Source of the DNA: Trueperella abortisuis
Lineage (GTDB): Bacteria; Actinomycetota; Actinomycetes; Actinomycetales; Actinomycetaceae
Assembly (NCBI RefSeq): GCF_030811095.1
Contig: NZ_JAUSQL010000001.1
Coordinates: 1,488,001-1,552,000 of the forward strand
DNA: 64,000 nt
Direction of reading: 5' to 3'
Shown: positions 44,352 to 53,683 of the stretch, one piece after another
Layout of the letters: every line of letters begins with the position of its first letter
How positions within the stretch are numbered: the first letter of the stretch is position 1
Made by a program: the position numbers and the translations under genes
The notes under the pieces: model-generated
The model's database searches: none
What the model was told of the DNA's origin: nothing
What the model saw: the letters and a program-made list of their open reading frames with translations, nothing else

Positions 44352-45032
44352 CTAGCCTAGGGCGTCGTAGGCGTCCCTGCAGGCCTCCAGCTTCGCCTGC
44401 TTCTGGGAGGTGGCCGTGCCCTGGCCGTAGGCGACCCCGTCCACCTGCACCGTGGCCGTGTAGACGCGGGCGTGATCTGGCCCCTCGCCCGTGATCACGT
44501 AGCTCAGATCGCCAACAATGCCCCGATCACGGGCCTTCTCCTCGAAGGCGGTACGCCAGTCGAGCGCGGGCCCCATCTTCTCCGCCGCCGCGACTTGCGC
44601 GGTGAGGTGGCGAAGAACGACGTCGTTGGTCAGCTTCACGCCGTGCGTGAGGAAGGTGGCACCGATCAGGGCCTCCATGGTGTCGGCCAGGATCGAGTCC
44701 TTATCCCGCCCGCCCGACATCTCCTCGCCGTGGCCGAGGCGGATGAACGCACCCAGGCCGAGCCGGCGTGCGATCTGGGCGAGCGAGCGCTCAGAAACCG
44801 CGGCCGCCTTGATTTTCGACATGAAGCCCTCGTCCATCTCCGGATACTTCTCGAAGATGTAGCTGGTCACCACAGCGCCCAGGATCGAATCGCCCAGGAA
44901 TTCAAGGCGCTCCGAATGCTCCCCGCCGTTTTCATAGGCCCAGGATCGGTGCGTGAGCGCCGGCTCAAGGTAGCGGGCGTCGATCGTGGCGCCCCAGGCC
45001 TCCACCTCGCGTTGCGTTATCGGCTTATGCAC
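44352..45032 (-). CDS. rnc: Ribonuclease III
   Basis: Double-strand RNase for rRNA and mRNA processing. GTG 45032 lies five bases after GAGGAG and gives 226 residues; ATG 45047, five codons upstream, has no ribosome site. The catalytic ERLEFLGDSILG signature is followed by the acidic DTMEALIGA, and a C-terminal dsRNA-binding domain (YVITGEGPDHARVYTATVQVDG) ends the protein. It overlaps the DUF177 stop by eight bases. The usual rpmF gene between DUF177 and rnc is absent. Confidence 0.95.
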   Translation of the reverse strand: MHKPITQREVEAWGATIDARYLEPALTHRSWAYENGGEHSERLEFLGDSILGAVVTSYIFEKYPEMDEGFMSKIKAAAVSERSLAQIARRLGLGAFIRLGHGEEMSGGRDKDSILADTMEALIGATFLTHGVKLTNDVVLRHLTAQVAAAEKMGPALDWRTAFEEKARDRGIVGDLSYVITGEGPDHARVYTATVQVDGVAYGQGTATSQKQAKLEACRDAYDALG

Positions 45033-45615
45033 GGCGCTCCTCGGCATTGTCGGATGCGGCCTCGGCCTCCTGAGAAAGTTGGGCCGCGAGCGCGTCGAGG
45101 GCGGAGAAGCGCGGGTCGAGGAACTCGTGCTTGTGATCTGGTGGCAGGTCCTCCCAGCGTTCGCCGCACTCGGGGCACAGCCCCTCGCAGTCCGGGCGGC
45201 ACAGCGGGACGAGCGGAATCGAGAGCACAAGCGCGTCTCGGACGATCGGCTCCATGTCGATCGCGTCGTCGACGACGACGGGCATGTCCTCCGCCTCCTC
45301 GTCCCCCTCATCGAGCAGAGCCTTTCGGCTCTCCGGGTAGAGGACGAGTTCGGCCACCGGCTCGTTCAGGTCGAGCGTGATGTCCTTCAGGCAGCGGGCA
45401 CACTGGCCGCGGGCGGCAGCGCTGACCATCCCCTGGACGAGCACGCCCTCGGAGACTGACTGCAACACAAGGCCGAGGTCAATCGGGTCCCCCTCCGGCA
45501 CGCCCATGAGCGGTATGCCGCACTCGGCCGGCGCCGGCAGCTGCGTATTCAGCTCCCGCTGGGCGCCCTCCACGCGCGGCAAGTCGACGATGGAGACGAT
45601 GTAAGGGCTGGTCAT
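45025..45615 (-). CDS. DUF177 (YceD) family protein, rRNA-processing associated
   Basis: A 196-residue acidic protein. The core has GVLVQGMVSAAARGQCARCLKDI and the second cysteine pair CRPDCEGLCPECG, the DUF177 pattern. In other bacteria YceD proteins affect 23S rRNA levels and are encoded before rpmF. It overlaps the upstream DivIVA-like gene by four bases and rnc by eight. Confidence 0.92.
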   Translation of the reverse strand: MTSPYIVSIVDLPRVEGAQRELNTQLPAPAECGIPLMGVPEGDPIDLGLVLQSVSEGVLVQGMVSAAARGQCARCLKDITLDLNEPVAELVLYPESRKALLDEGDEEAEDMPVVVDDAIDMEPIVRDALVLSIPLVPLCRPDCEGLCPECGERWEDLPPDHKHEFLDPRFSALDALAAQLSQEAEAASDNAEERRA

Positions 45616-46118
45616 GATTCGTCCTCCAAGCGGTGGGCCAGGTGTGCGCGGCCGGCCGCGATCTGCTCAAGCAGACCGCCGAGTTCCTCCGAGAGCTGGT
45701 CGAGGGTAGTGGCGGCGTAGTCGTCCGCCCCGCGCACCATGTGGTCGGCCTTTGTCTGCGCCTCGTCGAGGATACGCGTGGCCTGCGACTTCGCGGCGAT
45801 CGTGATCTGATCCTGCGCCACCATGCGCGAAGCCTGCTCGCGCGCCTCCGCCACGATCGTCGCCGCGTCCTGTTCGGCACGCTCCCGGATCGACTCCGCG
45901 TCTTGGCGGGCCGACTCGGAGACGGCCGAAGCCTCCTGGAGCACCTCGTCCGCCGCGACGATCTGATCGGGCACGATCTCACGTGCCGTCTCAAGCAGGT
46001 CAAGTAGCTCAGAGCGGTTGACCATCACCGAGGCCGACATCGGCAAGGACTTGGCGTGAGAGACGATCTCCACCAGCTCGTCCAGGATCTCGAGCAGCGA
46101 TTCGCCTTGTTCATTCAT
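45612..46118 (-). CDS. DivIVA-like coiled-coil protein
   Basis: A 168-residue, mostly helical protein with a long coiled coil (DAESIRERAEQDAATIVAEAREQASRMV region, about 90-130) and no membrane segment. Similar DivIVA-domain proteins lie between coaD and DUF177 in many actinobacteria; they are thought to help position cell-pole or division complexes. ATGA overlaps join it to both coaD and the DUF177 gene. Confidence 0.8.
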   Translation of the reverse strand: MNEQGESLLEILDELVEIVSHAKSLPMSASVMVNRSELLDLLETAREIVPDQIVAADEVLQEASAVSESARQDAESIRERAEQDAATIVAEAREQASRMVAQDQITIAAKSQATRILDEAQTKADHMVRGADDYAATTLDQLSEELGGLLEQIAAGRAHLAHRLEDES

Positions 46119-46588
46119 GAATTGACCTTCCTCAGTGCGCGCGCGACGTTCGGCGTCACCAGATCGTCGATTGTACCCCCGTATGAGGCTATTTCTTTCA
46201 CGAAGGAGGATGCTATGTGACTCAGTGCGGGATCGCCCATGATGAACACCGTCTCGATGCGGGACAGGTGCCGGTTCAGGAGCGCCATCGCCTGCTCGGC
46301 GTCGTAGTCCGCTGCCCCGCGCAGCCCCTTGACGATCGCCGCCGCGCCGGCCTCCCGCGCAAAGTCGGCGATGAGTCCGGGGGCCACCTCCACCCGCACT
46401 CCGTCGACGCCGGCAAGCGCCTCGCGCGCCAACTCCACCCGCTCCTCGAGGCTGAATAGGTATGCCTTCTTCGCGTTGTGACTGACGGCCACCACGACAT
46501 CGTCAAACATCCCCCGCGCCCTCTTGATGACGTCAATGTGGCCAAGAGTGAGCGGATCGAAGGATCCCGGGCAAACCGCTAGTGTCAT
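46115..46588 (-). CDS. coaD: Pantetheine-phosphate adenylyltransferase
   Basis: The fourth step of coenzyme A synthesis. 157 residues with CPGSFDPLTLGHIDVIKRA (nucleotidyl-transferase motif), GLRGAADYDAEQAMA and the ISSSSxR-type end SHIASSFVKEIASYGG. Four-base overlaps with rsmD before it and the DivIVA-like gene after it. Confidence 0.95.
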   Translation of the reverse strand: MTLAVCPGSFDPLTLGHIDVIKRARGMFDDVVVAVSHNAKKAYLFSLEERVELAREALAGVDGVRVEVAPGLIADFAREAGAAAIVKGLRGAADYDAEQAMALLNRHLSRIETVFIMGDPALSHIASSFVKEIASYGGTIDDLVTPNVARALRKVNS

Positions 46589-47151
46589 GCCTCCAGTCTA
46601 CCCTCACCGTCCACAACCGCGCTCCAGACGCGGGTATCGCCCCATGTGCGGTCGTCGTCGAGCACGAGCCGTGCGGGCCACGCCGGCTCCGGCGAGCGCT
46701 TGTTCCGCTCGACCACCACCATCGCGTCGGGTGCCAGGTGCGCCACGAGCAACTCGAGAACGAGGCCGAGGTCGCCCTCCGAAACATCGTAGGGAGGGTC
46801 AAGGAATACCAGATCGAAGCGCTCGCTGGGCTCGGTGGCGAGGTAGGTTTCCGCCTTCATGGGCACGACGTCGATCTCCAGCCCGGTGGCCTTGGCGTTC
46901 GCGCGTGCCACGGAAGCCGCCTGGCGGCTGGACTCAACAGCGACAACACTGCGCGCGCCGCGGGATTTGGCCTCGAGCCCGAGCGCCGCCGAGCCTGCGT
47001 AGAGGTCGAGCACGGCGCAATCCTCGATGTAGCCGTAGTGCTCGAGGCGCGAGAACATCGCCTCCCGCACGCGTTCGGAGGTGGGGCGGGTTCCGGACTT
47101 GGGCACCTGCAGGTTTCGCCCGCCGGCGGTGCCGGCAACGATTCTGGTCAT
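46585..47151 (-). CDS. rsmD: 16S rRNA (guanine966-N2)-methyltransferase RsmD
   Basis: A 188-residue SAM-dependent enzyme. TRIVAGTAGGRNLQVPKSG starts it; PTSERVREAMFSRL is typical; the SAM pocket is LDLYAGSAALGLEA, and FDLVFLDPPYD is the catalytic NPPY-type motif. ATGA overlaps link it to recG and coaD. Confidence 0.95.
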   Translation of the reverse strand: MTRIVAGTAGGRNLQVPKSGTRPTSERVREAMFSRLEHYGYIEDCAVLDLYAGSAALGLEAKSRGARSVVAVESSRQAASVARANAKATGLEIDVVPMKAETYLATEPSERFDLVFLDPPYDVSEGDLGLVLELLVAHLAPDAMVVVERNKRSPEPAWPARLVLDDDRTWGDTRVWSAVVDGEGRLEA

Positions 47152-49370
47152 GTCTTCTCCAGGTAGTCGGTGGATTCGGAGCTTGCCGCCTCGATCGCGG
47201 CGCGCAGAGCCGGGTGGGAGGCAAGCGTGGGGTCGCCCGCCACGAGCTTCCTGGCCGCCGCCCTCGCCACCCCGATGAGGTTTTCGTCCGTGCGCACGCG
47301 CACGAACTTCAACGACGACGACCGCCCGCTCTGCGCCGCGCCCAGCACGTTGCCCTCGCTGCGCAGCTCCAGGTCCCTCTCCGCCAGGACGAAGCCGTCG
47401 GTGGTGGAGGCGAAGGCTTTCAGGCGCTCGAAGGCGAGCGTGCCGTCGAGGGCGTGGTGAACTGCCAGGCAGATTGACTCGCGTTGGCCACGCCCGACAC
47501 GCCCGCGCAGCTGGTGAAGCTGGGACAGGCCGAAGCGTTCAGCGTCGAGGATCACCATCATCGTGGCCTGCGGAACGTCTACGCCCACCTCGATCACGGT
47601 GGTGGACACGAGCAAAGGCGCCGCGCCGGAGGCGAAATCGCCCATGGCGCGGGCCTTGTCCTCGGCATCCATGCGGCCGTGGACGGCGCCGATGCGGATT
47701 CCCGCGAGGGCCGGTTTCGCGCGCAGCTGGTCGAGGACGGATTCAACGGAGGCGGGCTCAAATTCGTCGATGGTGAGCTGCTGATCGAGGTCGGCCTGAT
47801 CCGGGCCGTTCGGCGCCTCCTCCTCGGCCGTGGCGGAGATTCGCGGGCAGACGACGTAGACCCGGCCGCCGGCGTCGATCTCCTCCCGGGCCCGCTCCCA
47901 GACCCGCTCCACCCAGCGTTCGTTCATGGCCGGGACCAGGTTCGTGGCGATCGCTCGGCGCCCCGCGGGCAGCTCGCGCAGGGTCGAGACCTGCAGCTCC
48001 CCGAAGGAAGTCATCGCGATCGTTCGCGGTATCGGCGTGGCCGTCATGACGAGGAGGTGGGCACCGGCGGCGAGGCGGTCGCGCTGATCCACCCCGAAGC
48101 GGTGCTGCTCATCGATCACCACGAGGCCGAGGAACGGGATCTGGACCATGTCCTCAAACAGGGCGTGGGTTCCAACCACGATCCCAGCCGCGCCCGAGGC
48201 GATCGCGGCGAGCGTTGCGCGTTTCTTCGCCGCGGGCAACGAGCCCGTCAGCAGCTCAATCGACGTAGCCAGCGCGGCCGCTCCGAGCTGGCCGGCCATC
48301 CCCAGCTCCCCCAGCATCGACTGGAACGAGGCGTAGTGTTGGGCCGCGAGCACCTCCGTGGGTGCCACGAGGACGGCCTGACGCCCGGCGTCGACCGCCT
48401 GGAGCATGGCACGCAAGGCGACGACGGTCTTGCCCGATCCGACGTCGCCCTGCAGAAGGCGGCGCATCGGGCTGGCGGTGGCGAGTTCTGCGGCCAGCTC
48501 CTGACCCACCGCGCGCTGGCCGGCGGTCAGATCGAAGGGAAGGCGGGCGTCGAATGCCGCGAGGATGCCACCCTCGCGGGGCGCCATCGCGGGCGCCGGG
48601 TGCGCGGCGGCGTCGGCCGCCCGCTGGGCGAGCAACGCCTGGAGCACGAAGGCCTCCTCGTGCTTGAAACGCGCGATGGCGCTGTGCCACTCTTCCTCGC
48701 TGGTCGGCTGGTGAGCCGCACGCAGCGCCGCGAAGCGGCCGGGCAGCGAGTGATCGGCAAGGTAGTCTTCAGGGAGGGGATCGGGCACGTCGCTCGGGGT
48801 CAGCGAGGCAAGCGTGACATCCACGGCCTTGGCGATCTTCCACGAGGGCAACTTTGCGGCAGCGTGGTAGATCGGGATCGGCTGAGCAATCTTTGCCGGA
48901 TCGACCTCCGCCTCGTCCTCCACCACCTCATACTCCGGGTGGGAAAGCTGGAGCTGGCCGCGGTAGGAGGTGATCGTGCCGGAAAAGGTGGCGAGCGTGC
49001 CGGGGCGCAGCTTGGCGGCGTGAAAGTTCAGCGGACGGGAGGACTTGGCAAAGAAGGTGAGGTTAAGAGTGTGGCGCCCGTCGGAAATCACCACGGATAA
49101 GATGTAGCCGCGCCGGGAGTGCATGGGCCGAACCTGGGAATCGACGATCCGGGCCACCACCGTCACCGCTTCTCCCTCTTGCACCGCCTCAATCGGCAGG
49201 AGCTCGCCGCGCCGGGCCAGGCGGAAGGGAATGTGATCTAGGAGGTCGCCCACCGTGTGCAGGCCCATTTTAGAAAACGCTGCGCCGGTGCGCGCACCTA
49301 AGACCCGCTCGAGCGGGCGCGTGAGAGCCGTCCACGACTCCGCCGTGGTGGCAGCCATTCGATCCGACAT
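47148..49370 (-). CDS. recG: ATP-dependent DNA helicase RecG
   Basis: A 740-residue helicase that reverses stalled forks. An N-terminal OB (wedge) domain (VARIVDSQVRPMHSRRGYI) is followed by Walker A LLQGDVGSGKTVVALRA, the DExH box VVIDEQHRFGV and the second motor with HGRMDAEDKARAM, VSTTVIEVGVDVPQATMMVI and QLRGRVGRG. The TRG-type C-terminal region is present (LRSEGNVLGAAQSGRSSSL). It is the first gene of the run to mutM. Confidence 0.95.
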   Translation of the reverse strand: MSDRMAATTAESWTALTRPLERVLGARTGAAFSKMGLHTVGDLLDHIPFRLARRGELLPIEAVQEGEAVTVVARIVDSQVRPMHSRRGYILSVVISDGRHTLNLTFFAKSSRPLNFHAAKLRPGTLATFSGTITSYRGQLQLSHPEYEVVEDEAEVDPAKIAQPIPIYHAAAKLPSWKIAKAVDVTLASLTPSDVPDPLPEDYLADHSLPGRFAALRAAHQPTSEEEWHSAIARFKHEEAFVLQALLAQRAADAAAHPAPAMAPREGGILAAFDARLPFDLTAGQRAVGQELAAELATASPMRRLLQGDVGSGKTVVALRAMLQAVDAGRQAVLVAPTEVLAAQHYASFQSMLGELGMAGQLGAAALATSIELLTGSLPAAKKRATLAAIASGAAGIVVGTHALFEDMVQIPFLGLVVIDEQHRFGVDQRDRLAAGAHLLVMTATPIPRTIAMTSFGELQVSTLRELPAGRRAIATNLVPAMNERWVERVWERAREEIDAGGRVYVVCPRISATAEEEAPNGPDQADLDQQLTIDEFEPASVESVLDQLRAKPALAGIRIGAVHGRMDAEDKARAMGDFASGAAPLLVSTTVIEVGVDVPQATMMVILDAERFGLSQLHQLRGRVGRGQRESICLAVHHALDGTLAFERLKAFASTTDGFVLAERDLELRSEGNVLGAAQSGRSSSLKFVRVRTDENLIGVARAAARKLVAGDPTLASHPALRAAIEAASSESTDYLEKT

Positions 49371-49562
49371 CTTTCCTCCAGCTACTAGGTTACCGTGCAG
49401 CTGCGAACGAATGCCGGCTCGGCCGCCCCGGCCGAGCCGCGGTAGACGTGCGCAATCCCACTGACCTGGTACGTTGGAATTTGCATGCGCTGTCGGCTAT
49501 CATCTTTAAGTTGCTTCAAGGAGCGCGAGAGCGCGCTCTCAACCCAAACGAAGGAGATAACC

Positions 49563-49754
49563 GTGGCCTCTGTATGTGAAGTCTGCGGCAAGGGCCCTGG
49601 TTTCGGTAAGTCTGTGTCGCACTCCCACGTGCGCACCAACCGTCGTTGGAACCCGAACATCCAGCGCATTCGGGCTCTCGTCAATGGGACGCCGAAGCGT
49701 CTGAACGTGTGCACCAGCTGCCTCAAGGCCGGCAAGGTGACGCGCAACATCTAG
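49563..49754 (+). CDS. rpmB: 50S ribosomal protein bL28
   Basis: 63 residues from GTG 49563, nine bases after AAGGAG; the open frame to 49485 has no ribosome site. It has two cysteine pairs ([18 protein letters not shown] and CTSC), the zinc-binding form. It is divergent from recG and followed by a clear terminator. Confidence 0.96.
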   Translation: MASVCEVCGKGPGFGKSVSHSHVRTNRRWNPNIQRIRALVNGTPKRLNVCTSCLKAGKVTRNI

Positions 49755-49766
49755 TTCTTAGATGCA

Positions 49767-49796
49767 AATGAGGCGGGAGATCCCGCCTCATTTTTT
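49767..49796 (+). terminator. Intrinsic terminator of rpmB
   Basis: AATGAGGCGGGA pairs with TCCCGCCTCATT around GA and is followed by TTTTT. Confidence 0.9.
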
Positions 49797-49981
49797 ATGC
49801 CCGCGCTTGCGAGTCATATGCCGGCGCATGAGCCCCACATGAGTGCTCCGGCCTCATATCTGTTGCGTTAATCAACCAGATGTCACATTATTCTGTCAGT
49901 TCTTGGCGAGAATCTACGGGATTACCGTTGCATCTATCGGGTTGTCCTCTACGCCCAAGCAGCACACCGTGGCCCCGCTCC

Positions 49982-50596
49982 TTATTTTGCGGCGGAGAGG
50001 AACTCCTCGATCGAGTCCTCCGACAGCACGCCCACGCGATAGTTCGCCACGTTGCCCTCGGCGTCGATCAGGAAGTGAGCCGGGATGCCAAGAACCCCGT
50101 ATGCGCGCGAAAGGTCGTTTGACTCGTCGGCCACTGCGGCGAAGTCATATCCCGCACGCGAAAGATAGCCGCTCACGGTGTTGTCTTGCTCGCCCACGAA
50201 CGCGACCACGACTTCGACGTCGTCGCGCGCATCCGCCACGGCCTGCACATCGGGCATCTCCGCGCGGCAACCCTGACACCAGGTCGCCGCAAATAGCAGC
50301 CACACCGGCTTGCCACGCAACGCCTCGAGGGAAACCTCGTTGCCTGCGACGTCGACTGCGGTAAAAGCCGGGGCGGGCTCGCCAACCGTTGGCGCGGGTT
50401 GTGCACTGTCAACATCGACCTGGCTGACCTTGCCACTACCCACAGGGGTGTCATCCCTGCCGAGCAAGCTCTCGCCCAAGCTCGAACCGGAGACGATCCA
50501 TGCGCCCACCAAAACAAGGAGCGTCGTCACAATTAACACCATCATCGTGCCGTATTTCGACTCGCGAATACGGGTGCGCCAATCAGTCGTACTCAC
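49982..50596 (-). CDS. TlpA/ResA-like thiol-disulfide oxidoreductase
   Basis: A 204-residue membrane-anchored thioredoxin-fold protein. One N-terminal helix (MMVLIVTTLLVLVGAWIVSG, about 18-37) is followed by an exported domain with the redox motif ATWCQGCRAEM. It reduces the heme-binding cysteines of apocytochrome c before heme attachment. It ends the nrf-ccs cluster, after ccsA, and is the partner of CcdA. Confidence 0.9.
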   Translation of the reverse strand: MSTTDWRTRIRESKYGTMMVLIVTTLLVLVGAWIVSGSSLGESLLGRDDTPVGSGKVSQVDVDSAQPAPTVGEPAPAFTAVDVAGNEVSLEALRGKPVWLLFAATWCQGCRAEMPDVQAVADARDDVEVVVAFVGEQDNTVSGYLSRAGYDFAAVADESNDLSRAYGVLGIPAHFLIDAEGNVANYRVGVLSEDSIEEFLSAAK

Positions 50597-50616
50597 ATCT
50601 CTCCCTTGTAGCAGAT

Positions 50617-51531
50617 CTAAGCGTAGGAGTGCAGGCTATCAAACCACAGGTTACCGAAGAATGTGAACAGGACGGCACAGAAGCCCAGAACGAGGAGCCA
50701 TGCGGACTTCCGTCCGCGCCAGCCGCGAACCACACGGGCATGGACGTAGGCGCCGTAGATGAACCACGTCACCAGCGCCGAGGTTTCCTTCGGATCCCAG
50801 CCCCAGTAACGACCCCATGCGATGTTGCCCCATATGGCACCCAGTACGATCATGATGGTCAACAGCGGGAAGGCGAAGACCACCGATTTGTAGCCGAGCT
50901 CCTCGAGGATCTCCGGCTTCGGCCAACCGCGCCAGGTGACCTTCGGTCCGAGCAGATACATGATCGCGGCGCCGAATCCGATGACTGCCGCGCCGTAGGA
51001 CAGCGCAGCGGTGAACACGTGCAGGGTCAGTAGCGGGCTATTCTGGAGCGCCGGCATGAGGGGCTCCTTGGCGAAGTCCAACGAGGTCACGTAAATGAGC
51101 ATGCCAAGAATGACCGGTAACGTGAACAACGCTAGCGTGCGGATGCGGTAGCGGTGCTCGAAGTAGATCTGGAAGGCAAGCATTCCCCATACGAAGGCTG
51201 TGGCGAACTCGTATTGGTTGGCCAGCGGAGGTTCACCGGTGGCGATGTAGCGCACAATGACCGAGGCTGTGAGGGTGAGGAAGGCTAGCTTTTCGAGTAG
51301 GTTGCCCATGCGCGGCAGCCCCCTGGCCTGCGTGCGTTGGACCGGGGTCTCGGTGCTGGTGACGTTCGATTCCACGACCACGCTCGAAGCGGATGTCGGC
51401 GCACCCACAGTCGCAGACTGCTTGGCCGAACTCATATTGCGCGCAACGAAAGTAGCCATGACGTAGATTCCGAAGGCAAGCGCAACAATTAGCGTGCTTG
51501 CGAAAAGGAGAATTTGGGAAAACTCAAGCAT
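50617..51531 (-). CDS. ccsA: Cytochrome c biogenesis protein CcsA/ResC
   Basis: A 304-residue membrane protein with eight or so helices and the tryptophan-rich heme-handling motif WGNIAWGRYWGWDPKETSALVTW (about 235-257), plus conserved histidines (HSYA end). Together with ResB it forms the system II cytochrome c synthase. Its ATG overlaps the resB stop (TAATG), so the pair is translationally coupled. Confidence 0.95.
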   Translation of the reverse strand: MLEFSQILLFASTLIVALAFGIYVMATFVARNMSSAKQSATVGAPTSASSVVVESNVTSTETPVQRTQARGLPRMGNLLEKLAFLTLTASVIVRYIATGEPPLANQYEFATAFVWGMLAFQIYFEHRYRIRTLALFTLPVILGMLIYVTSLDFAKEPLMPALQNSPLLTLHVFTAALSYGAAVIGFGAAIMYLLGPKVTWRGWPKPEILEELGYKSVVFAFPLLTIMIVLGAIWGNIAWGRYWGWDPKETSALVTWFIYGAYVHARVVRGWRGRKSAWLLVLGFCAVLFTFFGNLWFDSLHSYA

Positions 51532-52976
51532 TAGAGTTCCTTTCCTTGTGTAATGCGTTCGGTGATCTCGGTACCGAATCCATGGAAGTAGCGCGAGAAC
51601 CCGAGGTCACGCTTGTCGTGCGAGGCCAGTCGGAGGACGGAGCCATCGTCGGTGGCGGCCACCCACGCCCACATGCGCTGGTGACGTAGTGCCATGGTCA
51701 TGATTGATCCAATAATAAGCAACGCGCTACCAAGCCAGACCACCCACGCGCCCGGGTCACTTCGGACGATGAGGCCGGCGTACTGAGCCTCGCGTTCGAA
51801 TGTGATGTCAAGGCCGGCGACCGTGGCGGGCTGGCCTTGGTCCACCACCTTCATGTCCATCGTCTCCTGCGAGCCAGACTCGTAGACCTCGATGCGCGCC
51901 TGGCCAGGCGCGAGATCCGGGTTTGTGCGTCCGGACGCCGAGGTGATGACGAAAACCTCGAGGGCCGGGTCCTCCAACTCAACGACGCCGTAGCTGTAGG
52001 CTCCGTCACTGGTCGTGTAGCGCAATGGCACGCCCCCGGAGTGGAGTTCGCCCGCATTCCCCGAAATCGAAACCACAGCGGACATACCGAAGGAGGCTTG
52101 ATGGAACATGACGCCGTCATAGGACAGCGGCGAGTTCACGCGCACGTTCTGATCGGCCACGGTCTGCCCGTCCTTGTAGAGGATGACGTGGGAGACGTAG
52201 TCGAGCGGACGGCCGTCTTCGTTGTAGGCATCCTGGAAAGAGACGACCTTGGCGCTCAGGCCCGTGTTGTAGCCGACTTCCTGGGTCTCCCCCACAGTGA
52301 CGAGGAAGAAGTCGTTACGAAAGCCCATGCTCTGGGTGACGAGGAAGCCGATGATGATAAGTATGAACGCTAGGTGGGAAAGCGCGGTTCCAAAGGGCGC
52401 CCAGTGGAAGCGATCGAGATAGAAGAACTCGCGCTGGCCGTCGTCGGCGATCACGCGCATGTGGCGCCTCTTAGCCGTAGCCAGTAGCGCATCCGTGGTT
52501 GTCTGCGCGTCTACGCTGAGCTGCGCGCTGTAGCGCAAGCGTGCCGTGTTGAAGAAGTTCTCACGCGCTCGCTTAGGCGGCTTGTATGCCGTGCGGTACA
52601 GAAGCGGAATGCGGTGAGTGGTGCAACCGATGATACTCAGGCACAGCAGGATCATCATGATCCTGAACAGCCATGAGGAGAACATGTTAAAGAAACCGAT
52701 CGCCGCCAGAATTCTCGTCCACCCGCCGTATACCGGTGTCAGGTTCGCAAGGAAATCCTCCCACGCCGCCTCATCGGCCACGACATATGAGTTGGCCTGC
52801 GGGAAGACTACACCGATCAGGCTGAGGATCGTCACGATCAGGATGAGAAGCAGACCGATCTTCTTGTTGTAGAAGAGGGCATAAATAGTACGCCACACCT
52901 CGGCGCCAGAGATGCGGGCGCCGTCGAGAGCATCCACCTGCTCAGGTTCGTGGGTGGCCGTGTTTTGATCAGACAC
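51531..52976 (-). CDS. resB: Cytochrome c biogenesis protein ResB
   Basis: A 481-residue protein from GTG 52976 after AGGAGGAG. It has paired membrane helices near residues 40-60, 90-115 and 195-215, a large extracytoplasmic domain (WAPFGTALSHLAFI, then FRNDFFLVTVGE) and a last helix near 425-445. It is the CcsA partner in system II. The cluster order resB-ccsA follows ccdA. Confidence 0.93.
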   Translation of the reverse strand: MSDQNTATHEPEQVDALDGARISGAEVWRTIYALFYNKKIGLLLILIVTILSLIGVVFPQANSYVVADEAAWEDFLANLTPVYGGWTRILAAIGFFNMFSSWLFRIMMILLCLSIIGCTTHRIPLLYRTAYKPPKRARENFFNTARLRYSAQLSVDAQTTTDALLATAKRRHMRVIADDGQREFFYLDRFHWAPFGTALSHLAFILIIIGFLVTQSMGFRNDFFLVTVGETQEVGYNTGLSAKVVSFQDAYNEDGRPLDYVSHVILYKDGQTVADQNVRVNSPLSYDGVMFHQASFGMSAVVSISGNAGELHSGGVPLRYTTSDGAYSYGVVELEDPALEVFVITSASGRTNPDLAPGQARIEVYESGSQETMDMKVVDQGQPATVAGLDITFEREAQYAGLIVRSDPGAWVVWLGSALLIIGSIMTMALRHQRMWAWVAATDDGSVLRLASHDKRDLGFSRYFHGFGTEITERITQGKEL

Positions 52977-52987
52977 TTCTTCTCCTC

Positions 52988-53683
52988 CTACAGCCAGGCC
53001 GGGACCAGCGTGGCCAGGCGTGCGAACAGGTTGGTGATCATGAGGAAGCCCATAACAATGAGCAGAGTGCCGGCGAGAAGCTCCACCAGCCTATGGTTAC
53101 GACGGAAGAATCCGAAGCGTTTGTGAAGGTCAACCGCGCCGATGGCCACGGCCACGATCGGAAGCCCCAAGCCAAGGCAAAAAACTGCCATCATGAGGGC
53201 ACCTTGCCATGCCGTCTCGCTTTGGACAGCAAGGGCAAGGATGCCGCCAAGGATCGGGCCAATGCACGGGGTCCAGCCCGCACCAAAAACCACGCCCATG
53301 AGAGCTGAGCGGGCCGTGCCGTTGCGAATCGCCGCCGGCCCCTTGAGGTCCCCACGGATCAGCTGGTCGAGTACGGGAATTGAGATAAGGCGAGCCATGT
53401 GCAGGCCCATAACAATGAGGATCGCGCCGCCGCCGATCCGAAGGACGTTCGAGTACTGTCCGAGGACGTTCCCTACCGCCGCGATGGACAGCCAGATCGT
53501 CATAAAAATGACCGAGAACCCCACCATGAACGCTACGGCGTGCCATCCGGCGCGGCTGCGTGAGACCTCGCCCGGATCTCCCCCAACGATCTGGCCGACG
53601 AAGACCGGCACGACCGGGAGGAAACACGGTGAGGCGAAGGCGATGATCCCAGCCGCGAAGGCAAGGAGGACACTAATCTCCAT
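52988..53683 (-). CDS. ccdA: Thiol-disulfide transporter CcdA
   Basis: A 231-residue protein with six membrane helices. The N-terminal cysteine is in FASPCFLPVVPVFVGQI and the second in FGAGWTPCIGPILGGIL; these two carry reducing power across the membrane to TlpA/ResA. Its start overlaps the TPR gene stop by 11 bases; 11 bases separate it from resB. Confidence 0.95.
   Translation of the reverse strand: MEISVLLAFAAGIIAFASPCFLPVVPVFVGQIVGGDPGEVSRSRAGWHAVAFMVGFSVIFMTIWLSIAAVGNVLGQYSNVLRIGGGAILIVMGLHMARLISIPVLDQLIRGDLKGPAAIRNGTARSALMGVVFGAGWTPCIGPILGGILALAVQSETAWQGALMMAVFCLGLGLPIVAVAIGAVDLHKRFGFFRRNHRLVELLAGTLLIVMGFLMITNLFARLATLVPAWL

Noticed and set aside
47484..49100. Plus-strand open frame of 538 codons
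   Set aside because: Shadow of recG; biased codon pattern only.
49860..49880. TTGCGTTAATCAA as an FNR box near tlpA
   Set aside because: One base too short and one arm wrong (TTGCG instead of TTGAT); it also lies at the end, not the start, of the nrf cluster.
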